Positions 1 through 7,438 of a stretch of 12,923 nucleotides of DNA are shown piece by piece. The translations under genes and the position numbers were made by a program. A model generated the notes under the pieces. That model was not told the origin of the DNA, made no database searches, and worked only from the letters and a program-made list of their open reading frames with translations. The stretch is from JBBAEV01 sp041655735 (GTDB lineage Bacteria; Bacillota_I; Bacilli_A; RF39; UBA660), in contig JBBAEV010000025.1 in NCBI GenBank assembly GCA_041655735.1, positions 1 through 12,923 on the forward strand, written 5' to 3'. Numbering within the stretch: position 1 is the stretch's first letter; every line of letters starts with the position of its first letter.

Positions 1-17
1 ACTAATAGGCTTTATGT

Positions 18-47
18 TTGACCATCGTCTAATTCATACGATATAAT
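18..47 (+). promoter_or_regulatory. Probable sigma-A promoter of the transglutaminase/MBOAT operon
   Basis: A -35 box TTGACC (18-23) is followed after 18 bases by a perfect -10 box TATAAT (42-47). Transcription would start near 54, giving a leader of about 68 bases before the first gene at 122. No strong hairpin stands out in the leader. This is the only good promoter seen ahead of the four genes that follow. Confidence 0.6.
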
Positions 48-121
48 TAAATAAAGTATAGTAATATGATATATATGATTTTATTGTGACCATAATATAT
101 ATAAGGTAAGCAGGTGAATAA

Positions 122-1756
122 ATGGGTTATAAAAAAATGAATCATAGTAATTGGGCTAATTCACAAATGGACAATAAAATTATAAAAAATAAAAAGAAAG
201 TAATAAAAAGTATTTTTATTATTCTTTTTATTGTTTTAGTGTTGGCTATAGTTTATCTTGCTTATATAGAATATCGTCCTAAATTTAAAAATTTAACTAT
301 AGAATTGGGTACTAATATGGTTTCAATAGAAGACTTCTTAGTAAGCAATATGTATGAAGCAGATGCTAAAATACTAACTGATTTAAGTGAGATAGATTTT
401 ACTAAAGTATCAGAAGTTGATATTAAATTATCATACAAAGGAAAAGAGGAAATAGTAAGATTAAGGATAGTGGATACCAAAGCTCCTATAGTAGAATTTC
501 AAGATATTTCAAAATATATTGGTTATAAAGTTAATGCGGAAGACTTTATAGTATATAAAAAAGATTTATCAGAAATGACTATAAATGTAACCCAAATTGA
601 TGATACTAATGAATTTAAAGATTATGTAGTAAAGGTAACAGTAAAAGATATATATGGAAATGAAACAACTAAAGATTGTATTTTAACTATAACATGGTTA
701 AAGCCTACGGTATATGTGGAATTAGGAAGTTCTTTTTCTAAAGGGACAGTATTATTAAATATAGGAAAAGATGCCGACAAAATTTCACAAAGTGAAATAG
801 AAAAAGTAAATACAATGGTTCCTGGTGAATATATAATTAATTCAACATATGATAATAAAAATTATACATCTAAAGTAATTGTAAAAGATACAACTCCTCC
901 TGAACTAGAGCTTAAAGATTTAACAATATATGATAATAATAAAGTAACAAAAGATAATTTTATAAAAAATGTAAAAGATATTTCAGGAGAAGTAACTACA
1001 ACATTAAAAACTGATATAGATTACACTAAATCCGGAGAGCAAAAAATTACAATTGAAGCTTCAGATAAATATGGAAATAAGACAGAAAAGACTACTACTT
1101 TAACTATAATGATCGATAATAAGGGACCAGTTTTTTCTGGTCTTGGATCTTTATCCGTATCAAAAAATTCTAAAATAGATTATAATCGCGGTGTAAAAGC
1201 AGTAGATGCGAATGAAGGTAATTGTAATTTTACAGTAGATAAAAGTAAGGTTAATACATCAGTTGCGGGTACATATTATGCAACTTATACATCAAAAGAT
1301 AGCAAAGGAAATAAAACAACAGCTAAAAGAAAGATTGTGGTTAATCATGATCAGGCTGATACAGATCAAAAATTTAATACCTTTTATAATCAATATTTAA
1401 CAGGTAAAAGTATTTTAGAAATGACATCGACTATTAAGTCAATAATAAAATATAATACCAATTGGGGTGGAGATGATCCTGTTTGGTATGGATTAACAAA
1501 TACTGCTGGTAATTGTTATGTACACGCTTTAATGCTTCAAAAGGCATTAACTAAAGCTGGAATAACTAATAGATTAATCCATACTATAGATAAAACTCAC
1601 TATTGGAATTTAGTATATAGTGGTGGTATATGGAGACATTATGATTCAACTCCAGGATTACATATAGTAGGTCCAGCTACAGATGATGAAAAGTTTAATA
1701 GCGATGCCATGAAGGGAAGAGACTGGGATAGAGATGCTTATCCAAAGGCTGAGTAA
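122..1756 (+). CDS. Membrane-anchored Ig-repeat protein with C-terminal transglutaminase-like domain
   Basis: The 544-residue protein has a short basic cytoplasmic tail (about 1-27), one membrane helix (about 28-49), and a long extracellular part. Residues about 55-410 hold four or five beta-rich Ig-like repeats of the DUF5011/HYR kind, marked by recurring 'DT(K/T)(A/P)P' and 'D.YGN.T' motifs. Residues about 425-544 look like a transglutaminase/protease-like core: Cys465 in GNCYVHA, His493 in THYWNLVY and Asp508 in HYDSTPG form the expected Cys-His-Asp triad. Such domains cleave or cross-link peptides or act on cell-wall stem peptides; the substrate here is unknown. The ATG at 122 has AGGTG seven bases upstream; the second ATG at 137 has no such site. 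It is the first gene of a four-gene run, 21 bases before the MBOAT gene, which suggests it modifies or organises the same envelope polymer. Confidence 0.8.
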   Translation: MGYKKMNHSNWANSQMDNKIIKNKKKVIKSIFIILFIVLVLAIVYLAYIEYRPKFKNLTIELGTNMVSIEDFLVSNMYEADAKILTDLSEIDFTKVSEVDIKLSYKGKEEIVRLRIVDTKAPIVEFQDISKYIGYKVNAEDFIVYKKDLSEMTINVTQIDDTNEFKDYVVKVTVKDIYGNETTKDCILTITWLKPTVYVELGSSFSKGTVLLNIGKDADKISQSEIEKVNTMVPGEYIINSTYDNKNYTSKVIVKDTTPPELELKDLTIYDNNKVTKDNFIKNVKDISGEVTTTLKTDIDYTKSGEQKITIEASDKYGNKTEKTTTLTIMIDNKGPVFSGLGSLSVSKNSKIDYNRGVKAVDANEGNCNFTVDKSKVNTSVAGTYYATYTSKDSKGNKTTAKRKIVVNHDQADTDQKFNTFYNQYLTGKSILEMTSTIKSIIKYNTNWGGDDPVWYGLTNTAGNCYVHALMLQKALTKAGITNRLIHTIDKTHYWNLVYSGGIWRHYDSTPGLHIVGPATDDEKFNSDAMKGRDWDRDAYPKAE

Positions 1757-1777
1757 TTTTAATAAGGAGATGTAAAT

Positions 1778-3070
1778 ATGTTAATGAATATTATTTTACT
1801 AATTCTAAGTCTAGTAATTTATGCTAGCTTTGGTATAACGAATCTTATCTTTATTTTATTTAGTACAATTACTAGTTATATAGCGGCAAGATGTTTTAAA
1901 AATAAATATAAGAAAACAATATTAATATCTACAATTTTAGTTAACGCAATAATTCTTTTATTCGTTAAATTTATCTTATTTGAAGAAGGAATATTTAATC
2001 AATTTATAAATTTAAATATTATTATTCCTCTTGGTATTTCTTATTATACATTACAAGTAATATCATATTTGGTTGATGTATATAAAGGAAAATATGAAGC
2101 AGAAAAAAATATATTTAAATATATGTTATTTATAACGTATATTCCGCATTTATTTATTGGACCAATATCGAAATATGATGATATGAAAGAAACATTATTC
2201 TCTAAACGAAGAATTACTTTAAATAATTTGTATTTAGGAACAAGTAGAATTATATGGGGATTATTAAAAATATTTATTATTGCGAATAGAATAGCAATAA
2301 TAACTAATACCATTGCCAGTGATACAAAAATATACACTGGATGGTATGTTTTACTTGCGGTATTTATGTATTCAATTCAATTGTATAGTGATTTTAGTGG
2401 GGGAATAGATATAGTAATGGGAATATCTAAAATCTTAGGAATAGATTTAAGGGAAAATTTTGATTCTCCATTTAATTCTGAAAGTATTAAAGAGTTTTGG
2501 CGAAAATGGCATATATCATTAGGTATATGGTTAAAAGAATATATATATATTCCATTAGGTGGAAATAGACTTGGGGCCTTAAGAAAAAATATTAATTTAT
2601 TAATAACCTTTATAGTTTCAGGTATATGGCATGGGATAAACTATATAGTGTGGGGTATAATGCATGGGATATTTGTTATGTTTGGCAATAATCTTAAAAC
2701 ACCTCATAAATGGTTAAATAGACTTGGAACTTTTATAATAGTTTCTCTTCTTTGGGTTTTCTTTATCTGGAGTGATACTTTTACAGCCTTAAAGATGTTT
2801 ACTACAATATTTATTAATTTTAATATTACTGATGTTATGCAAAATATATTAAATTTAGGATTATCATTGAGTGATTGGATTATATTATTTATATTTACAA
2901 TGATTTTATTTGTTTATGATAAGAATAAAATAAAAATAAAATCAATAGTAAAAAATATATCTCCTGAATTAAAAATAACTATTTTATGTACAACTATACT
3001 TTTAATATTGGTGTTTGGAATATATGGAATAGGATTTGATGTAAATGAATTTATCTATAGTAATTTTTAA
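1778..3070 (+). CDS. MBOAT-family membrane O-acyltransferase (DltB/AlgI type)
   Basis: This 430-residue, multi-helix protein belongs to the MBOAT family, which takes an acyl group from a cytoplasmic donor and passes it across the membrane to an extracellular partner or glycan. Family hallmarks are visible in order: IPLGISYYTLQ near 86, PHLFIGPISKYDDM near 123, the loop FWRKWHISLGIWLKEYIYIPLGGNR around 241-265, and WHGINYIVWGIMHG with the catalytic-type His285 and second conserved His296. Length is in the family's usual range (about 400-500). AAGGAGATG precedes the ATG at 1778. The neighbour 12 bases downstream is SGNH-like, the same pairing as AlgI/AlgJ-X, PatA/PatB and DltB/DltD. No dltA or dltC is present, so D-alanylation of teichoic acid is not the default reading; O-acetylation of a surface polymer is more likely, by inference. 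Confidence 0.9.
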   Translation: MLMNIILLILSLVIYASFGITNLIFILFSTITSYIAARCFKNKYKKTILISTILVNAIILLFVKFILFEEGIFNQFINLNIIIPLGISYYTLQVISYLVDVYKGKYEAEKNIFKYMLFITYIPHLFIGPISKYDDMKETLFSKRRITLNNLYLGTSRIIWGLLKIFIIANRIAIITNTIASDTKIYTGWYVLLAVFMYSIQLYSDFSGGIDIVMGISKILGIDLRENFDSPFNSESIKEFWRKWHISLGIWLKEYIYIPLGGNRLGALRKNINLLITFIVSGIWHGINYIVWGIMHGIFVMFGNNLKTPHKWLNRLGTFIIVSLLWVFFIWSDTFTALKMFTTIFINFNITDVMQNILNLGLSLSDWIILFIFTMILFVYDKNKIKIKSIVKNISPELKITILCTTILLILVFGIYGIGFDVNEFIYSNF

Positions 3071-3082
3071 GGTGGTTAAAAT

Positions 3083-4081
3083 ATGAAGATGATAAAAATT
3101 GTAATTATATTAATATTTTTCATTATAATATTCGTGTTATTAAACATGCTATTAAAGCCAAAATATGCTGATAGTTTAGTTGAAGGAAGTATGATAGCAC
3201 AGTATTATGATGAAGAAAAAGACCATGAAGTCATTTTTATTGGCGATTGCGAAGTGTATGCTAATTTCTCACCTATGGTCATGTATGAAGAAGAAGGAAT
3301 AAAAGCATATGTTAGAGGTTCATCCCAACAAATGATTTGGCAATCTTATATTCTTTTAAAAGAAACATTAAAATATGAAAAACCAAAAGTAGTAGTATTT
3401 AATGTGAATTCTGTTAGATATGATAAAGAAAGTGAAGAAGTAAGTGAAGCCTATAATAGATTAACAATAGATCAAATGAAATGGTCAAAAGAAAAGCTAG
3501 AAATGATAAAGGAATCTATGACAGAAGAAGAAAACTTTCTTTCTTATATATTTCCTATATTAAGATATCATTCAAGATATGATGAATTAACTAATGAGGA
3601 TATAAAATATTTATTCAAACGAAAGAATAATACATATAATGGTTTTTTAGTTAATAAAACTATAAAAGGAGTAACTATTCTTCCTACTGAAAAAGATCTT
3701 CCTAATTATAATTTTAGTGATGAATCTATTCATTATTTAGAATTAATATTAAAATTATGTGAGGAAAATAACATTGAATTGGTATTAATAAAAGCTCCAA
3801 GCCTTTATCCTCATTGGTACAAACAATATGATGAACAAATAAAAGAATTTGCGATAAAACATAATATTGATTATTATAACCTAAAAGAATATGCTGATGT
3901 TATTGGGTTAGACTATTCATTAGATACATATGATGGAGGTCTGCATTTAAATTTAACAGGAGCAACTAAATTATCAAAATACTTCGCAAGTTTATTATCT
4001 TTTCGTTATGATTTAACAAATTATAAAGGTGATGCTTTATATGATAAAAAATTAAAAATATATAAAGAAGAAACAGAATAA
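3083..4081 (+). CDS. Membrane-anchored SGNH-like acyltransferase/esterase with Cys in the nucleophile position
   Basis: The 332-residue protein has one N-terminal membrane helix (about 4-24) and an extracellular SGNH-like domain. Block I reads FIGDCEVYANFSP (52-64), where GDS(L)/GSSH is usual, so Cys56 replaces the nucleophilic Ser. The block around 'YVRGSSQQMIWQSY' fits the oxyanion Gly region, and DGGLHLNLTGA near the C-terminus supplies Asp284 and His288 for the rest of the triad. The TGC codon is clear in the DNA, with no sign of frame error. Its position directly after an MBOAT gene (12-base gap) matches DltD/AlgX/PatB-type partners that complete transfer to an extracellular acceptor. 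Start: ATG 3083 with AAGGTGG upstream; an ATG two codons in is possible. The substrate is unknown. Confidence 0.75.
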   Translation: MKMIKIVIILIFFIIIFVLLNMLLKPKYADSLVEGSMIAQYYDEEKDHEVIFIGDCEVYANFSPMVMYEEEGIKAYVRGSSQQMIWQSYILLKETLKYEKPKVVVFNVNSVRYDKESEEVSEAYNRLTIDQMKWSKEKLEMIKESMTEEENFLSYIFPILRYHSRYDELTNEDIKYLFKRKNNTYNGFLVNKTIKGVTILPTEKDLPNYNFSDESIHYLELILKLCEENNIELVLIKAPSLYPHWYKQYDEQIKEFAIKHNIDYYNLKEYADVIGLDYSLDTYDGGLHLNLTGATKLSKYFASLLSFRYDLTNYKGDALYDKKLKIYKEETE

Positions 4082-4098
4082 ATTAGAAGGAGAATATT

Positions 4099-4599
4099 AT
4101 GAAAAAAAATATATTAGTTTTTATGATACCATTTATTATACTTATTAGTTTATTTGTTATTGGCTGCACAAAAAATAAGAATAAATCAGATAATACAGAA
4201 GACATATTTACTTTTACATATAAAGATGTAGATGTAACACCTGGTAAAGAATTTAATAGTGAATTAATTAATGAAGAAGCAGAATACCTGGAATTAGATA
4301 GTTGTGCTTTTGAAGGAAATGATAAAGTATATAAATATGAAGGTATAGAAATAATAGTTTCCCCAATAAAGGGAAAAGATACAATTTATTCTATATATTT
4401 TTTAAATGATACAGTTCAAACATCTGAAGGAGTAAAAATTGCTGATGAAAAAACAATAATGATTGAAAAATATGGAGATGATTATCAATTTATTAATAAT
4501 AAATATACTTATGCAAAATCCAATGTGGAATTATCTTTTATTATTGAAAACGATGTGATAATAAGTATTGAATATACATATTATACTAATAATACCTAA
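4099..4599 (+). CDS. Lipoprotein of the MBOAT/SGNH operon, function unknown
   Basis: The 166-residue product begins with a basic tip and hydrophobic stretch ending in a lipobox, V-I-G-C with Cys23, so it should be lipidated and held on the outer face of the membrane. The mature part (24-166) is acidic and Tyr-rich and appears to be a compact beta-rich domain; no catalytic motif was recognised. It lies 17 bases after the SGNH-like gene with AGAAGGAG before its ATG, so it is probably co-transcribed and may be an accessory or substrate-binding subunit. No terminator hairpin is visible between its stop and the next promoter at 4626, so some read-through into the M15 peptidase gene is possible. 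Confidence 0.65.
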   Translation: MKKNILVFMIPFIILISLFVIGCTKNKNKSDNTEDIFTFTYKDVDVTPGKEFNSELINEEAEYLELDSCAFEGNDKVYKYEGIEIIVSPIKGKDTIYSIYFLNDTVQTSEGVKIADEKTIMIEKYGDDYQFINNKYTYAKSNVELSFIIENDVIISIEYTYYTNNT

Positions 4600-4625
4600 A
4601 ATACAATGAATTATATTCCCGCAAA

Positions 4626-4654
4626 TTGACAAATTAGGCTTTTTATGCTAAAAT
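4626..4654 (+). promoter_or_regulatory. Strong extended -10 promoter of the M15 peptidase gene
   Basis: TTGACA (4626-4631), a 17-base spacer and TAAAAT (4649-4654) are preceded by TG one base before the -10 (TGCTAAAAT). This is close to the sigma-A consensus with an extended -10. The start of transcription would be near 4661, leaving an approximately 80-base leader. Confidence 0.8.
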
Positions 4655-4693
4655 ATTTAACCAATCAGAGTTTATTATAAGCATAAAATAAAT

Positions 4694-4715
4694 GGAACAA
4701 CCCTATGGTTGTTTT
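4694..4715 (+). promoter_or_regulatory. Leader stem-loop upstream of the M15 peptidase gene
   Basis: AACAACC (4696-4702) and GGTTGTT (4707-4713) form a perfect 7-bp stem with a 4-base loop, extendable by two G-U pairs. The T-rich stretch after it is weak (TTTTACTGTT). It could be a poor terminator for the upstream operon, an attenuator, or a 5' stabiliser. It lies about 11 bases before a G7 tract that serves as ribosome binding site. Confidence 0.4.
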
Positions 4716-4739
4716 ACTGTTAAAAAGGGGGGGTAAAAT

Positions 4740-5915
4740 ATGAAAAAGAGAAATTTAATAATATATATTTCAATTATATTATTTTTTGTCATGGTTTTAC
4801 CTATATTTGGTATGGATTTAATATCTACAAAAGAAGATAAAGAAATACAAGATGAAGTAAATAAATTTGTAGATAACAATATAGAAAACGAATTAACAGT
4901 TGAAGATTTAATTGAATTTGTAAATAAAGATATAGATATTGATTTAAAATTTGAATTACCAATTAATGGAGCCAGTGGATATGCTTCGATTAAAATGAAT
5001 TTAAAAGAAAATAATTCATTAGATTCTAAAACTATAATGGATATAGATAAAGGTAAAGCATTCACAATAATATTAGAAAAAAACAATTGGTGGTATATAA
5101 ACTATAATGGAAAAAAAGGCTGGATAGAAAATAAATTTTGTATGATAAATCTTCCTGATATAATACCATCAATTATATATAATGCTTCTAATAGTAATAA
5201 ATCATTATATACATCATCTGGATATGATTTACCTAATATAACTGGAGAAAAATTATATGATGTTTTAATGTATAATAACAGATTAGAAAAAAATGAATTT
5301 GTTATGCCAGTATTATATAGTATGGCTAAAAAGATTTATGAAGCCCAACAATTTGCTTTAAAAAATGGTGACAGTCTAAAGATATATGAAACTTATCGAC
5401 CATATGAAGTACAAATGAAAGTAGCAGATAGTTTAAGAACTCTTGCCTCTAGTAATAAGGATGTACATGATGGAATTAATAAAGTTGGATGGAGTGAAAG
5501 TTGGTTTATTTCACAAAAATTATCTGATCATCAAATAGGAGTAGCAATAGATACCACATTAGTAAAAGTTAATAGTTATAAAGTTAGAACTATGGGTAAA
5601 TATAAATACATTGAAATTACTAATTATATAGAATATGAAATGCCAACTAATATCCATGAATTAAGCGCAAAATCAGCTGTATTTACAAAAGGAGTATCTT
5701 CAAAAGATAAGACAGCGTGGAAAAACGCTTCATTTGCAGCTACTATTACAGATGGAGCAATAAAATTACAACAATATTGCACAAACGCAGATTTAATTCC
5801 TCTAGCCTCTGAATGGTGGCATTTTAACGATTTAAATGCCAAAGACATAGTAAAGGGACGTGCAAATGGACGATACTATTTATCAGGTTGTGCTAGCATG
5901 AAAGTAACAGATTAG
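4740..5915 (+). CDS. Membrane-anchored SH3-like plus VanX-like M15 metallopeptidase (D-Ala-D-Ala dipeptidase/carboxypeptidase type)
   Basis: The 391-residue protein has an N-terminal membrane helix (about 5-25), a spacer, an SH3-like segment (about 75-138, with NWWYINYNGKKGWIE typical of bacterial SH3), and a C-terminal M15 peptidase domain (about 160-385). Zinc and catalytic residues are all present: SDHQIGVAID gives His264 and Asp271 (SxHxxGxAxD), EWWH gives Glu358 and His361, and YETYRP gives the VanX-type Arg220. VanX-like enzymes cleave D-Ala-D-Ala; VanY-like ones remove terminal D-Ala from stem peptides. Membrane anchoring and the SH3 module favour action on the wall outside the cell rather than cytoplasmic VanX-style resistance, and no vanH/A/R/S genes are nearby. 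A G7 run (4727-4733) is the ribosome binding site for ATG 4740. The gene has its own promoter. Confidence 0.85.
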   Translation: MKKRNLIIYISIILFFVMVLPIFGMDLISTKEDKEIQDEVNKFVDNNIENELTVEDLIEFVNKDIDIDLKFELPINGASGYASIKMNLKENNSLDSKTIMDIDKGKAFTIILEKNNWWYINYNGKKGWIENKFCMINLPDIIPSIIYNASNSNKSLYTSSGYDLPNITGEKLYDVLMYNNRLEKNEFVMPVLYSMAKKIYEAQQFALKNGDSLKIYETYRPYEVQMKVADSLRTLASSNKDVHDGINKVGWSESWFISQKLSDHQIGVAIDTTLVKVNSYKVRTMGKYKYIEITNYIEYEMPTNIHELSAKSAVFTKGVSSKDKTAWKNASFAATITDGAIKLQQYCTNADLIPLASEWWHFNDLNAKDIVKGRANGRYYLSGCASMKVTD

Positions 5916-5984
5916 TGTAGTTAATTGATATAAGTAATTATAAAGTAATAAATAAAAAACATATTTTTAATGAAGTTGTAAAAT

Positions 5985-6024
5985 AAAAGTAGACACAAAA
6001 AAGACAGTGTTTACTTTTTTGTTT
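5985..6024 (+). terminator. Rho-independent terminator of the M15 peptidase gene
   Basis: AAAAGTAGACAC (5985-5996) pairs with GTGTTTACTTTT (6007-6018), with one G-U pair, across a 10-base loop, followed by more T (TTTTTTGTTTT). It lies about 70 bases after the stop codon. The same inverted repeat may be the terminal structure of the broken IS element that follows. Confidence 0.65.
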
Positions 6025-6052
6025 TGAATAATTTAGAAAAGGAGATGAAAGA

Positions 6053-6130
6053 ATGTCTAGAATAAGAAAAGAACCAAATAGATATTGGTCAAAGGAAGAT
6101 AAAATAAAAATAATAAAAGAAAGTATTTAA
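6053..6130 (+). pseudogene. Remnant of IS3-family transposase OrfA (5' end only)
   Basis: A good AAAAGGAGATG site (about 6037-6046) precedes an ATG at 6053 that opens only 25 codons before TAA. The peptide contains NRYWSKEDKIKIIKES, which resembles the beginning of the helix-turn-helix OrfA of IS3-family (IS150-like) transposases, normally about 100 residues or more. After the stop another frame stays open for 27 codons (6123-6206 with its stop) but shows no recognisable transposase sequence, so the element seems deleted rather than merely frameshifted. No OrfB or right-hand inverted repeat is seen before the next gene. The assignment rests on a short match. Confidence 0.4.
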
Positions 6131-6223
6131 GGAAGAATTTTATGATTTATTTATAGAAGACCGAAAACAAAAAATAACCATCTTCAAAAAAATTAATTGG
6201 TATTAATAAAAACATATCTATGT

Positions 6224-6229
6224 TATAAT
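6224..6229 (+). promoter_or_regulatory. Extended -10 promoter of the coiled-coil/deacetylase pair
   Basis: TGT-TATAAT (6221-6229) is a full extended -10. The 17-base-upstream position has only TATTAA as a poor -35. Transcription would begin near 6236, giving an 18-base leader that holds the GAGGT site before ATG 6254. Confidence 0.5.
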
Positions 6230-6253
6230 ATTTTTGAAAGTAGTTGAGGTAGT

Positions 6254-6529
6254 ATGGGAAAAAATTTTTTAAAACTATTAATTGTTTTATTGATTGGAAC
6301 TTCTGTATTATTATTTTTTCAATATAAAAACTATTTAAACAAAAAAAATGATCTTATTATACTGAAAAGTGAAGTTAATAATTATTATATACAATTAGAT
6401 GATGTTTCCAGTAATATTTATGATTTAATATTAGAAGAAGAAAAAATTAATAATGAAAAAGAAAAACAAATAGGGCAATATCAAAAATGGGTAAGACAAA
6501 ACCAAATATTAAAAGAATTGTTAAATTAG
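6254..6529 (+). CDS. Small single-pass membrane protein with coiled coil
   Basis: The 91-residue product has a short basic start, a membrane helix at about 6-24 and a long charged helix (about 28-90) rich in Lys, Glu, Asn and Leu/Ile that should form a coiled coil. In size and layout it resembles FtsL/DivIC-type small bitopic proteins, but no specific family was recognised. It is preceded by TGAGGTAG and its last 43 bases overlap the start of the deacetylase gene in another frame, so the two are translated together. The deacetylase also carries a membrane helix plus coiled coil, so a heteromeric complex on the outer face of the membrane is a reasonable guess. Confidence 0.65.
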   Translation: MGKNFLKLLIVLLIGTSVLLFFQYKNYLNKKNDLIILKSEVNNYYIQLDDVSSNIYDLILEEEKINNEKEKQIGQYQKWVRQNQILKELLN

Positions 6530-7416
6530 TATTTACTCCTTCATTATTAATTTTAATTTTTATAATATTAAACTTTTCTTTATCAATCGTTTTAATAAAT
6601 ATTAACAAACAAAAGGATCATGAAATAATAACAACTAAAAGTTCATTATCTACTATTAAAGAAGTATGTAATAAAGAGATAAAAGAAGTTTCAGTTATTG
6701 AAGATAAAATTAAAGAACTAGAAGATATAGATAATAAGCTTTTAAAAATCAAAAAAGAATTTTTTGAAAATGCTTCTAAATATGAATCTTTAGTATTAAA
6801 AGGAAAAGGTACTAAAAAAATAGCTTATTTAACTGTAGATGATGGACCATATAAAATCACTCCATTATTTCTAGATGTATTTGATGATTATGATATTTTA
6901 GCGACCTTTTTCCTTTTAGGTAAGACCAATAAAGATTATGATGCAATTTATAAAAGAATAGCGGATAGTGGACACACAGTAGCCAATCATACTTATTCTC
7001 ACGGAATAAATAAAGGATTATATTCTAGCGTTGATTCATTTGCTAATGATGTTTTAAAACAAGAGAAGTTTCTAGAAGAAAAAGTTGGCATTAAAACCAA
7101 TATACTAAGATTTCCTGGAGGTAGTACTTCAGCCAAACCAAATTATCGCGAGAAAATTGTATCGCGTTTAAGAACGCTTAATTATGGATATGTTGATTGG
7201 AATGTTTCAACTGGTGATGCTCAAGGTGGTATGACAGTACAAAAGATTTATAATAATGTTATTAGTAGATTAAGAAATAAAAAAGTAATTGTAGTCTTAA
7301 TGCATGATTTTAGTAAGGTTACTTTGAATGCTTTACCATCAATTATAGATGAATTAAAGAAAAGAGATTACATATTTTTGCCATTGTTTTATGAAAGTTC
7401 TATGATAAAAAAGTAA
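6487..7416 (+). CDS. Membrane-anchored polysaccharide deacetylase (CE4/NodB family)
   Basis: The 309-residue protein has a basic N-terminus, a membrane helix (about 14-36), a coiled-coil stalk (about 40-100) and a NodB domain (about 110-305). The five CE4 motifs are visible: TVDDGP (116-121, catalytic base and metal Asp; Val where Phe is usual), HTYSH (168-172, metal His pair), RFPGG (208-212), DWNVSTGD, and LMHD (271-274, catalytic His273). Enzymes of this family remove N-acetyl groups from peptidoglycan or other extracellular amino sugars, often giving lysozyme resistance. The ATG at 6487 lies inside the upstream gene, has no good Shine-Dalgarno site, and is followed at once by the membrane anchor, so translational coupling is likely. 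A strong terminator follows the stop directly. Confidence 0.9.
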   Translation: MGKTKPNIKRIVKLVFTPSLLILIFIILNFSLSIVLININKQKDHEIITTKSSLSTIKEVCNKEIKEVSVIEDKIKELEDIDNKLLKIKKEFFENASKYESLVLKGKGTKKIAYLTVDDGPYKITPLFLDVFDDYDILATFFLLGKTNKDYDAIYKRIADSGHTVANHTYSHGINKGLYSSVDSFANDVLKQEKFLEEKVGIKTNILRFPGGSTSAKPNYREKIVSRLRTLNYGYVDWNVSTGDAQGGMTVQKIYNNVISRLRNKKVIVVLMHDFSKVTLNALPSIIDELKKRDYIFLPLFYESSMIKK

Positions 7417-7438
7417 TATTATTTTAATATTACTTTTT
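7408..7438. terminator. Bidirectional terminator between the deacetylase and the minus-strand small membrane protein
   Basis: AAAAAGTAATATTA (7408-7421) and TAATATTACTTTTT (7425-7438) are perfect inverted repeats around a 3-base loop. T-runs flank the stem on each strand, and the stop codons of both convergent genes lie inside it, so it should work in both directions. Confidence 0.8.

Noticed and set aside
2..46. Open frame of 14 codons ending in TAA at 44-46, possibly the tail of an upstream gene.
   Set aside because: Too short to recognise, and it overlaps a good promoter (18-47); it cannot be supported from this window.
4703..5086. Minus-strand open frame of 127 codons opposite the M15 peptidase gene.
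   Set aside because: Ser/Ile/Leu-rich shadow of a well-supported plus-strand gene, with no ribosome site or family resemblance.
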